The notes under the pieces were generated by a model that did no database searches, was not told the origin of the DNA, and saw only the letters and a program-made list of their open reading frames with translations. A stretch of DNA of 33,015 nucleotides from IMG/VR virus record IMGVR_UViG_3300036978_000557, positions 1 to 33,015 of that record. One strand, written 5' to 3'. Position 1 is the first letter of the stretch. Every line of letters begins with the position of its first letter. Both the position numbers and the translations under genes were made by a program. Below are positions 15,279 to 22,453 of this stretch, piece by piece. Source of the stretch: a virus.

Positions 15279-18200
15279 TCGCACCCCTACCAATCCGGCC
15301 CAGTACCAAGCTATCGTTCGCCAGACTTCCGGGGACGTTGACGCCTCTACCGTGGCGTTGTCTACCGGTGGCGGTTGGGCCTTGCCTGTTCGCACCCTGC
15401 TGACCGCCACGGGCGGCCTTCCCGTGACCGGGCCCGCCTATGGCAACCTCTACGCATCCGGCACGCTTGTAGGGGCTACAACCGCGAGTCTGACAGGCAT
15501 CCCCGGCGCGGGCCCAAAGGTCGTCGTGGTGTCCACTACGGAGACACCGCGCATCACCTTGACGCCCAACCCCGGCGTGCTTGGAGCCCCTCTGTTGCCG
15601 ACTGCCGGACAGGATCCGCCGACGTCGTTGTCGGGCATGGAAATCCTGGACTTGTCCACCGTAAACACTGAGTGGGACTCCCCCAGCATCTGCACGCACC
15701 CTGACGGCGCTATGACGATCAGCGTGACCCACAACTTCACCGACATCTCCATTTGGCACCGCGCGCTCGCGGGTAGCTGGGGCGCGCGGCTGGACCTGCC
15801 AAACTACTCCGCGCCAAACAACGGCGGGGCTGTTGCGACCCCTTACGACAATGTCTCGTGCATCGTGGCGCTGCCTGACGGCGGCTGGGTTGTATTTGCT
15901 GTCGATGCAAACAAAGAGATCGTGTCCTGGCGATCCGCCCCCGATGAGTACCAGGCATCGACTGACGCACCGCGCTCGCTCGCCCAATACACCGGCGTCA
16001 ACCTTGTTGGACACACGTTGTTCAAGATGAGCGGCGCTTTTGCGAACGGGCAAATCTCGTTGGCAGTGTCGGTCGCGGACGCCCCTACCAACACCGTCAA
16101 AATGTACGCAAGCTCGGACCTCGGTGGAACGCTTGAGCGCATCGTTGACATTCTGCACGCAGGCTACGCGAGCGTCACCGCGTGGGCTGGCGGGTTTGTG
16201 ATGGCTTACGTGAGCGACAACGTCCCAACAACGGGCGCGACGTTCGTCCCCTACGTGCGGCGCAGCGCCAATGCGTTTGACGGGTTTAACGGAGCGATCC
16301 CATCGCTCGGGACAACGCAAGCCAACACGATGGAGTGGGCGTCTATTGGCGGCGGAGGCGCGTTTACCTTCGGAGAGCTTTCGCTGTGCGCGGATGACAC
16401 CGGGACGCTGTGGTTGTTTGGCAGCGACCATGACGCCCCAGGCGGCGCGTTGATGGAGGGTTACGTTCAACAGTCCTTGGACGGCGGGATCACGTGGACC
16501 ACGGTAGGCACCGGCGTGGGCCCCGCGACGGGGCTTGCATGGTGGCGGTCAGCGGACGCTGGCACCAAGTTCAGAGACTACCAAATGACAGCGCAGGGCT
16601 CACGGATCGTAGCCGTGGCTCAGGCGGCGGCGTCCACGGGAAACGCGGCAGACTCCTCGCTGGTGACGTTTACGCTCGGCGGTTTGTCGCTGAACCCGAT
16701 GCCTCAGACGGGCACCAGAGATCCAACACCAAATCGAGCAAGCGGCTACAGCACCAACTGGGCTGCTGTGAATCTGCCGCAGAACACCGGCGCAACGTGG
16801 ACGTACACCCCGACAGGCGCTCCCGCTATAACGCTTACCAGCCTGGGCTTGCGTGCGCTCGGTGCCGCGCCGGGGAACGTTGCGCTATGGTTAGCAGCTC
16901 CGGCGTTCACGCTTGCCAGCGGTGCGCGCGTTGAAGCGCGAGGCATCCGGGTAGACGTTGGGTATTTTGAGTTGCGTGCTCGCATTGGCGACGGCACGCC
17001 TCGGAGCTACGACGTTCGAGTGCGCGCCACGCCCACGACTGTCACGGTGACGGACATGAACGGAGGCGGCGTGGGTGTACCGGCCACGATTTACACGGAA
17101 ACCGCCGCAGTGAACGCGCTTCGCATTTGGTTGTATGAGAACAACCCCGCAGGGCCCACAGCGCGTGTGATGGTGTCTTACCTAAGCGACACCTCGACCC
17201 TCGTTCGGCGTGCCGGAAAAGGCGTTGACGAATGGTACACAAATCAAAATGCCACCTCGGTGGTTCAACCCGGCACGGGGACGACTGACTTGGTATCGTT
17301 CGCGTTCGGCACCACTGGTATTATCAACCCAGACGGCTACGTTGAAACCGTGTCGCTTGGCACCGGTGGGGATCCCGGCCTAAGCTCGCGGTTGCTGGGG
17401 CAGGCGCTGCTGCCGACCACGAGCTTCGTTGGCGAGCTGGGCCTTAAGCTCGCGGGCGTTGGTCTGTTCCCGTCAGGCGCGACTTGGCAAATCGACACCG
17501 CGTTCCCGTACCCTGCCGCCAACACCAACCCCCTGGTCCGCTCGAGCCCGCAGTCCGGCGGGCGGTTCGACCAAGCGGTGGGTGTGGATATGGATGTTGC
17601 AGGCACGCACGACGGTGGAATCATGGCGGTCTGCCTGCGTAACTGTAACTTTGAGACCGCCACGTTCAGCTACGTTGACCCCGTTGCGGGCGCGGTCAGC
17701 CGCACCATCGACTTGAAGATCGGCACCGGACTTCAGTACACCCGCACCGGTACGATTATCCAGTGCGACCCCGCTGGCGGTAACAACATCACCGACTACC
17801 TGCCCGCGCACACCCTCGCGGGTGCGACGTTCCGGTTTGGCGGCGGCGGTGCTATCCGCAAAATCGCACGCAACACCGGAGGGCGCTGGTCAACAACGGC
17901 GACGATGGGCACCGGGCTCCGTCCGGTGCTGACCCTTGAGGGCATTGACGGTACCGAAGCGGCAAGCGGCGGCGCAGGCTCGATCTTGAGCCCTGACGTT
18001 ACCGTGCTGCTCCGCAACGTAGCAGCGGGGGCTACATCGTTCAACCTGACGGTAGCGCCCACATCGACGGCGTCGGGGTACATCGAGATCGGCAAGTTCT
18101 TTGTCGGCACCGCGTTGGTGTTTGCCCGTCGCACGTCACGCGGCGAGCAGCACTCCGTCGCCACCAACATCCAGACGACGGAGGCCAAAGACGGCACCCG

Positions 18201-18585
18201 CCGCGTGGTGCGCGAGGGTGATGTTCGGCGCGCGGAAAGCATGGATTGGGTGGATGGGGTGGACACGACCAACCTGCACGCAACCAGCCCCGACTACGTA
18301 ACGTCCTACACCGGCGGCACTGTGATTGGCAACTGGGCCGCAACGCCCTTCGATATGTTTGGGCTGCTTGCCAGCGACGGCGAGAACTGCATGGTGTACC
18401 TACCTAAAGTCCCTGTGACTGCCGGAGCGGCCAACGTCACCACGATTACTGCCCGCGACCTCCAGCTGTACGGGCGGATCGCGACCGACACGTTGCAAAT
18501 GGACGTCGTCCTGGGTAACGCGTGGACGGGATCGGCTGGAGAGCTTATCCGCATGGGAACCCTGCTTGTGGAGGAAGAACTGTGA
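15271..18585 (+). CDS. Large tail protein with a sialidase-like propeller region
   Basis: This 1104-residue protein starts at GTG 15271, seven bases after a perfect AGGAGG; an upstream in-frame ATG lies inside the tape measure gene. Residues about 120-430 look like a beta-propeller of the BNR/sialidase type, with repeated strand patterns and one clean Asp-box, SLDGGITW (402-409). The remainder is beta-rich and Gly/Thr-rich, like tail-tip proteins. No full set of catalytic sialidase residues was confirmed. It could bind or degrade host glycans. It follows the tape measure, where distal tail genes lie. Confidence 0.55.
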   Translation: MSDRTPTNPAQYQAIVRQTSGDVDASTVALSTGGGWALPVRTLLTATGGLPVTGPAYGNLYASGTLVGATTASLTGIPGAGPKVVVVSTTETPRITLTPNPGVLGAPLLPTAGQDPPTSLSGMEILDLSTVNTEWDSPSICTHPDGAMTISVTHNFTDISIWHRALAGSWGARLDLPNYSAPNNGGAVATPYDNVSCIVALPDGGWVVFAVDANKEIVSWRSAPDEYQASTDAPRSLAQYTGVNLVGHTLFKMSGAFANGQISLAVSVADAPTNTVKMYASSDLGGTLERIVDILHAGYASVTAWAGGFVMAYVSDNVPTTGATFVPYVRRSANAFDGFNGAIPSLGTTQANTMEWASIGGGGAFTFGELSLCADDTGTLWLFGSDHDAPGGALMEGYVQQSLDGGITWTTVGTGVGPATGLAWWRSADAGTKFRDYQMTAQGSRIVAVAQAAASTGNAADSSLVTFTLGGLSLNPMPQTGTRDPTPNRASGYSTNWAAVNLPQNTGATWTYTPTGAPAITLTSLGLRALGAAPGNVALWLAAPAFTLASGARVEARGIRVDVGYFELRARIGDGTPRSYDVRVRATPTTVTVTDMNGGGVGVPATIYTETAAVNALRIWLYENNPAGPTARVMVSYLSDTSTLVRRAGKGVDEWYTNQNATSVVQPGTGTTDLVSFAFGTTGIINPDGYVETVSLGTGGDPGLSSRLLGQALLPTTSFVGELGLKLAGVGLFPSGATWQIDTAFPYPAANTNPLVRSSPQSGGRFDQAVGVDMDVAGTHDGGIMAVCLRNCNFETATFSYVDPVAGAVSRTIDLKIGTGLQYTRTGTIIQCDPAGGNNITDYLPAHTLAGATFRFGGGGAIRKIARNTGGRWSTTATMGTGLRPVLTLEGIDGTEAASGGAGSILSPDVTVLLRNVAAGATSFNLTVAPTSTASGYIEIGKFFVGTALVFARRTSRGEQHSVATNIQTTEAKDGTRRVVREGDVRRAESMDWVDGVDTTNLHATSPDYVTSYTGGTVIGNWAATPFDMFGLLASDGENCMVYLPKVPVTAGAANVTTITARDLQLYGRIATDTLQMDVVLGNAWTGSAGELIRMGTLLVEEEL

Positions 18586-20456
18586 GCCAACCCCGTCACC
18601 ACATCTTGCTCGAGCTTGAGTTCAGCGGAGTTACATACCGGATTTCAGACGCCACGTTTGAGGTAGGTAACGTCGATCTAAACAACACGCTGTCGTTTGA
18701 GTCTGGGTTTGACGACGTCGCCATGCAGCAAGCAATGACGTTCCTCGCATCAGCCCCTGCGGCGTTGACCGTACCGGTGCAATGCGTGCTTCCGGTGGAC
18801 GTCGCGGCTCAATACGCCTTGGGGTGGCAGCTGGCCCGCAGTCCGGCGCGGTTGAGCGTGTGGCTCGAGGGTACGGACTACTCTCAGCGGTTGCAGCTCA
18901 TTGACGGCATCGTGACCGGACCGACTTGGCGGTTCCTCGGTGACCCGGTGTCGTTCTCTATCGAGCTGCCGGAGTCCGTTCGCGAAGTTGTCTACCCGCC
19001 TGTCAGTCAGCAAGTCAGCAGCGACACCGTTGGGGAGTTCACCGCGCTGTCGTTGTCGTTGGACGAGCTGGGGCTGACGTACCCTACGGTGTTTGGGTCG
19101 CCGGGCAAGACAGGCGATACCACCTGGGTACCGGCTACGCAGGCTCTATGGTACGCGCATTACGGGCAAGGAACGGCTGGTGCGGGTTTGCCGCGAGACA
19201 ACACCTTGCGTCTCGTTCTTGCTGGGCATCACGTGACCGGAACGTTTGTAACGTTGACCGGCGACGCGGATTTGAGCCCGAACGGCCATCGGTTTCCTGT
19301 CGCTAACACCTATGATTTGCTGGGGCAGCCAGTCGCTGTAGTCTACGAGCACGCGAACATTCGGGACTACGGGTGGGAGGATTGGTTTGGCAATCGAAGT
19401 GCGCCTGACAACTTTTTCATCGACGGGAACCCGGAGAACGGCGGGTATTGGTACGGGCTTGGCCATCAGATAACCCCCGGTAACCCTAACGACTTTGACC
19501 CCAACCTCGACCCTGGGTTGTACCAGCCGATCACTGTGGTGGCTCCGTACGACACGCCTAAAAACCCCTCCGCAACCCCGCCCGAGAGGCCCACGACGTC
19601 CAGTGTGTTTTGCGCGTGGCGTGAGTACCACAGCTCCACCTGGGAAGGTAACGGGATTGTGGGTCTAAGCCCGTTGGCCGGTGACGTGATTGAGTACATG
19701 CTGAAACGCGCCGGGCTGACGATTGACTACGCCCGCATGGCGTCTACGGCGGTAGCGCTTCAAGCCTACCGGTTTGACTGCGCTATTGACGACCCGGTAA
19801 AACCGCTCGAGTGGTTGGAAGCCAACATCCTACCGTTCCTGCCCGCCAGCGTCGTGCGAGGTAACGAAGGGTGGTACGCGATTTTCTGGCGGAAAGACGC
19901 CACGGCGGCAGACGCGACGGCAACGCTTGATGTCACTACAGACAGCTCCATCCGGTTGCTTGGTGACGTCAGCTTTGACAGCGACGTGATCAACCAGGCG
20001 AGCCTCCAGTATCAGTACGATGTGCAGCACTCTCGGTACACAGCGACCATTTGGCGCGGAGGGTACCCCAACGACCAACCGGCGTCTGCGACTGCCGCGC
20101 TGAACGGCGAGAGCACCTACGACCCGTCGCAGGACGCCTACACTCGGATCTCGCAAGCCGCCTTTGGTGTACAGCCCCGCGCCTACATGGCTCCCTGCAT
20201 CTACGACTCCGCCACGGCTGGGCGGGTGCTGGCAGACCGCATCCGCGCTTTCGGTCAGCCCCGGATGCGTGCAGTGTACACCGTGCCGCGCTCTTACAAC
20301 CTCGAGCTGGGGCAGGTAGTCACGTTGACTGACCCGCAGTTGTCGCTGTATGCTCGCGTGGCGTTGGTTGAGCAAATCGAGATCGACTCGACTGGTTTGG
20401 ACGCCGTGCGGTTATTGTTTATCGCTGACCCTCTTCGTGACACTGTTGGAGCTTGA
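18582..20456 (+). CDS. Tail-tip hub/baseplate-like protein
   Basis: This 624-residue protein starts at GTG 18582 behind GAGGAAG, with GTGA overlap onto the previous stop. The N-terminal part (HHILLELEFSGVTYRISD) resembles distal tail or hub proteins. The centre has a Trp/Tyr-rich insertion. The C-terminal part includes KPLEWLEANILPFLPASVVR, RYTATIWRGGYPND, and a final beta region (YNLELGQVVTLTDPQLSLYA) typical of gp27-like hub domains. It probably closes the tail tube and carries the receptor-binding parts. No lysozyme or peptidase domain is visible. Confidence 0.55.
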   Translation: MSQPRHHILLELEFSGVTYRISDATFEVGNVDLNNTLSFESGFDDVAMQQAMTFLASAPAALTVPVQCVLPVDVAAQYALGWQLARSPARLSVWLEGTDYSQRLQLIDGIVTGPTWRFLGDPVSFSIELPESVREVVYPPVSQQVSSDTVGEFTALSLSLDELGLTYPTVFGSPGKTGDTTWVPATQALWYAHYGQGTAGAGLPRDNTLRLVLAGHHVTGTFVTLTGDADLSPNGHRFPVANTYDLLGQPVAVVYEHANIRDYGWEDWFGNRSAPDNFFIDGNPENGGYWYGLGHQITPGNPNDFDPNLDPGLYQPITVVAPYDTPKNPSATPPERPTTSSVFCAWREYHSSTWEGNGIVGLSPLAGDVIEYMLKRAGLTIDYARMASTAVALQAYRFDCAIDDPVKPLEWLEANILPFLPASVVRGNEGWYAIFWRKDATAADATATLDVTTDSSIRLLGDVSFDSDVINQASLQYQYDVQHSRYTATIWRGGYPNDQPASATAALNGESTYDPSQDAYTRISQAAFGVQPRAYMAPCIYDSATAGRVLADRIRAFGQPRMRAVYTVPRSYNLELGQVVTLTDPQLSLYARVALVEQIEIDSTGLDAVRLLFIADPLRDTVGA

Positions 20457-20457
20457 T

Positions 20458-20745
20458 ATGCCCGAAAGCACTATAGACCGCCTGTTTACAATGTTAGAGG
20501 CTCAGGCCCGGCTGGCGACCAAAGAGCGGGGCGCGTTAACCGATGCGTTTGAAAGGCAGATCACCGGCTTGAGGCTCGAGCTGCGGATCATTTTCGTAGT
20601 CACCTCGGTGATCGTGCTCGCCTTAAGCGGCATCGGCGTCCGCCTCGCCAGCCCTGCTGGGTCAGTCACGACGACGGCGTTGGGCGCGGAGTCGTCGGAG
20701 GCGTCGGAGCCGGCAGCACCGTTAGGCGCTCACTTGACTCCCTGA
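20458..20745 (+). CDS. One-span membrane protein, holin-like (XhlA type)
   Basis: This 95-residue protein starts at ATG 20458 after GGAG; the longer frame lies inside the hub gene. Residues 1-42 are charged and helical (FTMLEAQARLATKERGALTD). A single membrane span follows at about 44-62 (IIFVVTSVIVLALSGIGV), then a Ser/Ala/Pro tail. This is the plan of XhlA/hemolysin-type phage lysis proteins. Being last in the late unit and next to the endolysin supports a holin or holin-accessory role. Its end overlaps the opposing endolysin gene by 16 bp. Confidence 0.5.
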   Translation: MPESTIDRLFTMLEAQARLATKERGALTDAFERQITGLRLELRIIFVVTSVIVLALSGIGVRLASPAGSVTTTALGAESSEASEPAAPLGAHLTP

Positions 20746-21221
20746 CTCGCAGCGAGGACCAGCTGCATGTAGCGATCCCACGGCCAGTGCGTCCCCGGGT
20801 CGGTGTGATCCACTCCAGGCACCTCGACGTGCCCGATAATGTGCTCGCGGTCCACCGGGATCGCAAACTTCTTGCACAGCACAGCAGCGCAGCGCGCCGA
20901 CGCCACCAGCATCGCCTCCGGCCACTGCTCTTGCGATGCGTAGCCCTCATGCTCAAACCCGATTGAACGATCATTCCACCCGCGCTCCGTCGAGCTGCCC
21001 GCGTGGTAGCACTTGCGTTCGTCGGGCACCATCTGGCACACATCACCAACGCGCGAAAACAGGTAGTGCGCGGCGGTCGGGACTTTGCGCCCTGACTTCT
21101 GGAACCATGCGATGGTGCCCGCAAAACTACCCTCCATCGTGTGAATCACCAACCGGTCGATTTTGATCGAAGGCTTGCGCGGGTAGATGCAGTCGTAGGC
21201 GGCGAGTCGTAGGCTGTTCAT
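20730..21221 (-). CDS. N-acetylmuramoyl-L-alanine amidase endolysin
   Basis: This 163-residue Amidase_2 (AmpD/T7 lysozyme-like) enzyme cuts the bond between muramic acid and the peptide in peptidoglycan. The first zinc His lies in DRLVIHTMEGS. The C-terminal part has GHVEVPGVDHTDPGTHW, giving the second zinc His and the Asp ligand of the T-D-P-G motif. No cell-wall-binding domain or signal peptide is seen. The start at 21221 is chosen because it follows GAGGA and overlaps the stop of the 48-residue gene as ATGA; a longer start at 21248 is less likely. It belongs to the leftward replication unit, not the late unit. Confidence 0.85.
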   Translation of the reverse strand: MNSLRLAAYDCIYPRKPSIKIDRLVIHTMEGSFAGTIAWFQKSGRKVPTAAHYLFSRVGDVCQMVPDERKCYHAGSSTERGWNDRSIGFEHEGYASQEQWPEAMLVASARCAAVLCKKFAIPVDREHIIGHVEVPGVDHTDPGTHWPWDRYMQLVLAASQGVK

Positions 21222-21364
21222 AGTCGAGTCCTCAACCACTGCACACATAACACCCAGTTAGGGCCGCAGACCCGCACCGCCCACGCGGCCTGCTCGGGAG
21301 TGCATCCGGTCGCCCGTCGCACTGCTCGAGCTGCGCGCTCGCACTCCGCTTCGTAGTGGGTCAA
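21218..21364 (-). CDS. Small 48-residue protein, unknown
   Basis: A TTG at 21364 overlaps the stop of the winged-helix gene, and the frame closes at a TGA overlapping the endolysin ATG. The product is helical and charged, starting MTHYEAECERAARAVRRATG and ending with CGPNWVLCVQW. It has three Cys and several Trp residues. It fills the gap between two genes exactly, with coupling overlaps at both ends, which is the main evidence. A competing frame is Arg/Ser-rich and looks like a shadow. Confidence 0.55.
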   Translation of the reverse strand: MTHYEAECERAARAVRRATGCTPEQAAWAVRVCGPNWVLCVQWLRTRL

Positions 21365-21744
21365 GGTGCCACCGCATAGCGGAACGGTCGCACCGTGGAA
21401 TCGACGACGACGCGCCCTCGCACCTCGAGGTTCCGCAGCGTGCTGTGGATCCGCGCGCGCGGCACGCCGTGCAGCTGGAGCTCGGTGACCGTCTGTGGGC
21501 CGTGCTCGCGCAGCAGCTCAACCACAGTGTCCGTTAAAGTCACTGCCGACTGAAGCGGGTACAACATGTGGTACCGGCATCCAGTGCGTTTACACACACC
21601 CAAATAGACAAGGCGAGTCAGTAGCAGCTGAATCCAGAGTTGAGATCCACGCCCTGCGCGGACCTGCTCCGACACAGTGCTGGGCAGCGCCTGCAACACG
21701 GCGAGGATCTCAGGCGAGCGGGGGCGGTATTCGGGGTAGGTCAT
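21361..21744 (-). CDS. Winged helix-turn-helix DNA-binding protein
   Basis: This 127-residue protein starts at ATG 21744 behind GAGGGGGCAGA. The C-terminal half has a winged-helix pattern: VVELLREHGPQTVTELQLHG, a recognition-helix-like PRARIHSTLRNLEVRG, and a wing RVVVDSTVRPFRYAV. The N-terminal half includes CKRTGCRYH. It could regulate phage or host transcription. It is coupled on both sides to neighbours by overlapping starts and stops. Confidence 0.6.
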   Translation of the reverse strand: MTYPEYRPRSPEILAVLQALPSTVSEQVRAGRGSQLWIQLLLTRLVYLGVCKRTGCRYHMLYPLQSAVTLTDTVVELLREHGPQTVTELQLHGVPRARIHSTLRNLEVRGRVVVDSTVRPFRYAVAP

Positions 21745-22121
21745 TCTGCCCCCTCGCGGCAGTGGTCGCCGCGTTCGATGGCAAGAGCCCACTTTTCAGC
21801 GGCACAAGCCTCGTTGATCCTCAGCAAAATAAACCCCTCCGTCGCGCATCCGTTCAGCCAAGACACCACGGCGACGCGCTCGCGCTCTGCCTCACCGCGC
21901 AGCCGCTCTACCTCTTCTACCAGCGCACCGATGTCGGCGGGGGCGTTGCCGATAAGTGTAGTCACCGCTGTGTCAGCGTCGTAACGATTGTTTCCGCTCC
22001 AATCTCGCATACTGACAAGTACGCGTATCCCGTGGTCGGCAAGTCGCGTGTGAATCACGGATATGCCAGCGGCGTGTACCGCCGCCAGCCGCGCTTTTAT
22101 CGCGTCAAGGTCGATAGTCAT
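21741..22121 (-). CDS. Ea22-like small protein, tandem copy 1
   Basis: This 126-residue protein starts at ATG 22121, with the same leader as its downstream neighbour. It opens with LDAIKARLAAVHAAG and has a coiled-coil middle (GALVEEVERLRGEAERERVA) and a C-terminal IERGDHCREGAE. The upstream gene has the same opening and the same C-terminal residues. The pattern resembles Ead/Ea22-type phage early proteins of unknown role. The upstream part of the longer frame is a shadow of the neighbouring gene. Confidence 0.55.
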   Translation of the reverse strand: MTIDLDAIKARLAAVHAAGISVIHTRLADHGIRVLVSMRDWSGNNRYDADTAVTTLIGNAPADIGALVEEVERLRGEAERERVAVVSWLNGCATEGFILLRINEACAAEKWALAIERGDHCREGAE

Positions 22122-22157
22122 TCTGCCCCCTCGCGGCAATGGTCGCCGCGCTCGATG
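21741..22157 (-). repeat. 40-bp direct repeat at two gene junctions
   Basis: Bases 21741-21780 and 22118-22157 are the same 40-base sequence with two differences. Each copy holds the last codons of one gene, its stop, the ribosome binding site and the overlapping ATG of the next gene. The copies are 377 bp apart. This points to tandem duplication of a gene together with its downstream junction, or to a conserved cassette joint used for exchange. Confidence 0.8.
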
Positions 22158-22453
22158 TTGGCCGCTTGCAGGATTAGCACCAGTCGTGCCTCGGTGGACA
22201 ACAACGGCTTGCCCTCCCCGGTCCACGCTGGCGAGGTGGCAACGGCGCGGAGGTGTGCCGTCACGTTCTGCCGCTCTTCCCGCGCGCCGTCTTCCCAAGC
22301 GTTGTTGAGGATCACAGTCGCCGCCGCGCGCAGCTGCTCCACCTCAGCCACCAGCGCGATGTTGTCGGCGATTACCTGCCCTGCATAGTCGGTGCCACCA
22401 GCGTGGCGCATCAGCGCCTCCAGCCGGGAGCGGATGCCGTCAAGGTTGCTCAT
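22118..22453 (-). CDS. Ea22-like small protein, tandem copy 2
   Basis: This 111-residue protein starts at ATG 22453 behind GGGAGG; four in-frame codons upstream are not needed. It opens with LDGIRSRLEALMRHAGG, has a helical middle (ALVAEVEQLRAAATVILNNA) and ends in the same ERGDHCREGAE as the downstream gene. The overall plan matches copy 1, while the middles have diverged. It follows the DNA polymerase gene with a four-base overlap. Role unknown. Confidence 0.55.
   Translation of the reverse strand: MSNLDGIRSRLEALMRHAGGTDYAGQVIADNIALVAEVEQLRAAATVILNNAWEDGAREERQNVTAHLRAVATSPAWTGEGKPLLSTEARLVLILQAANIERGDHCREGAE

Noticed and set aside
14863-16470. 535-residue - strand open frame
   Set aside because: It spans the tape measure end and the start of the large tail protein, is Arg-rich, and has no start signal or domain.
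21258-21521. 87-residue - strand frame near the winged-helix gene
   Set aside because: Its Arg/Ser/Cys bias and overlap with the better supported frames at 21218-21364 and 21361-21744 mark it as a shadow.
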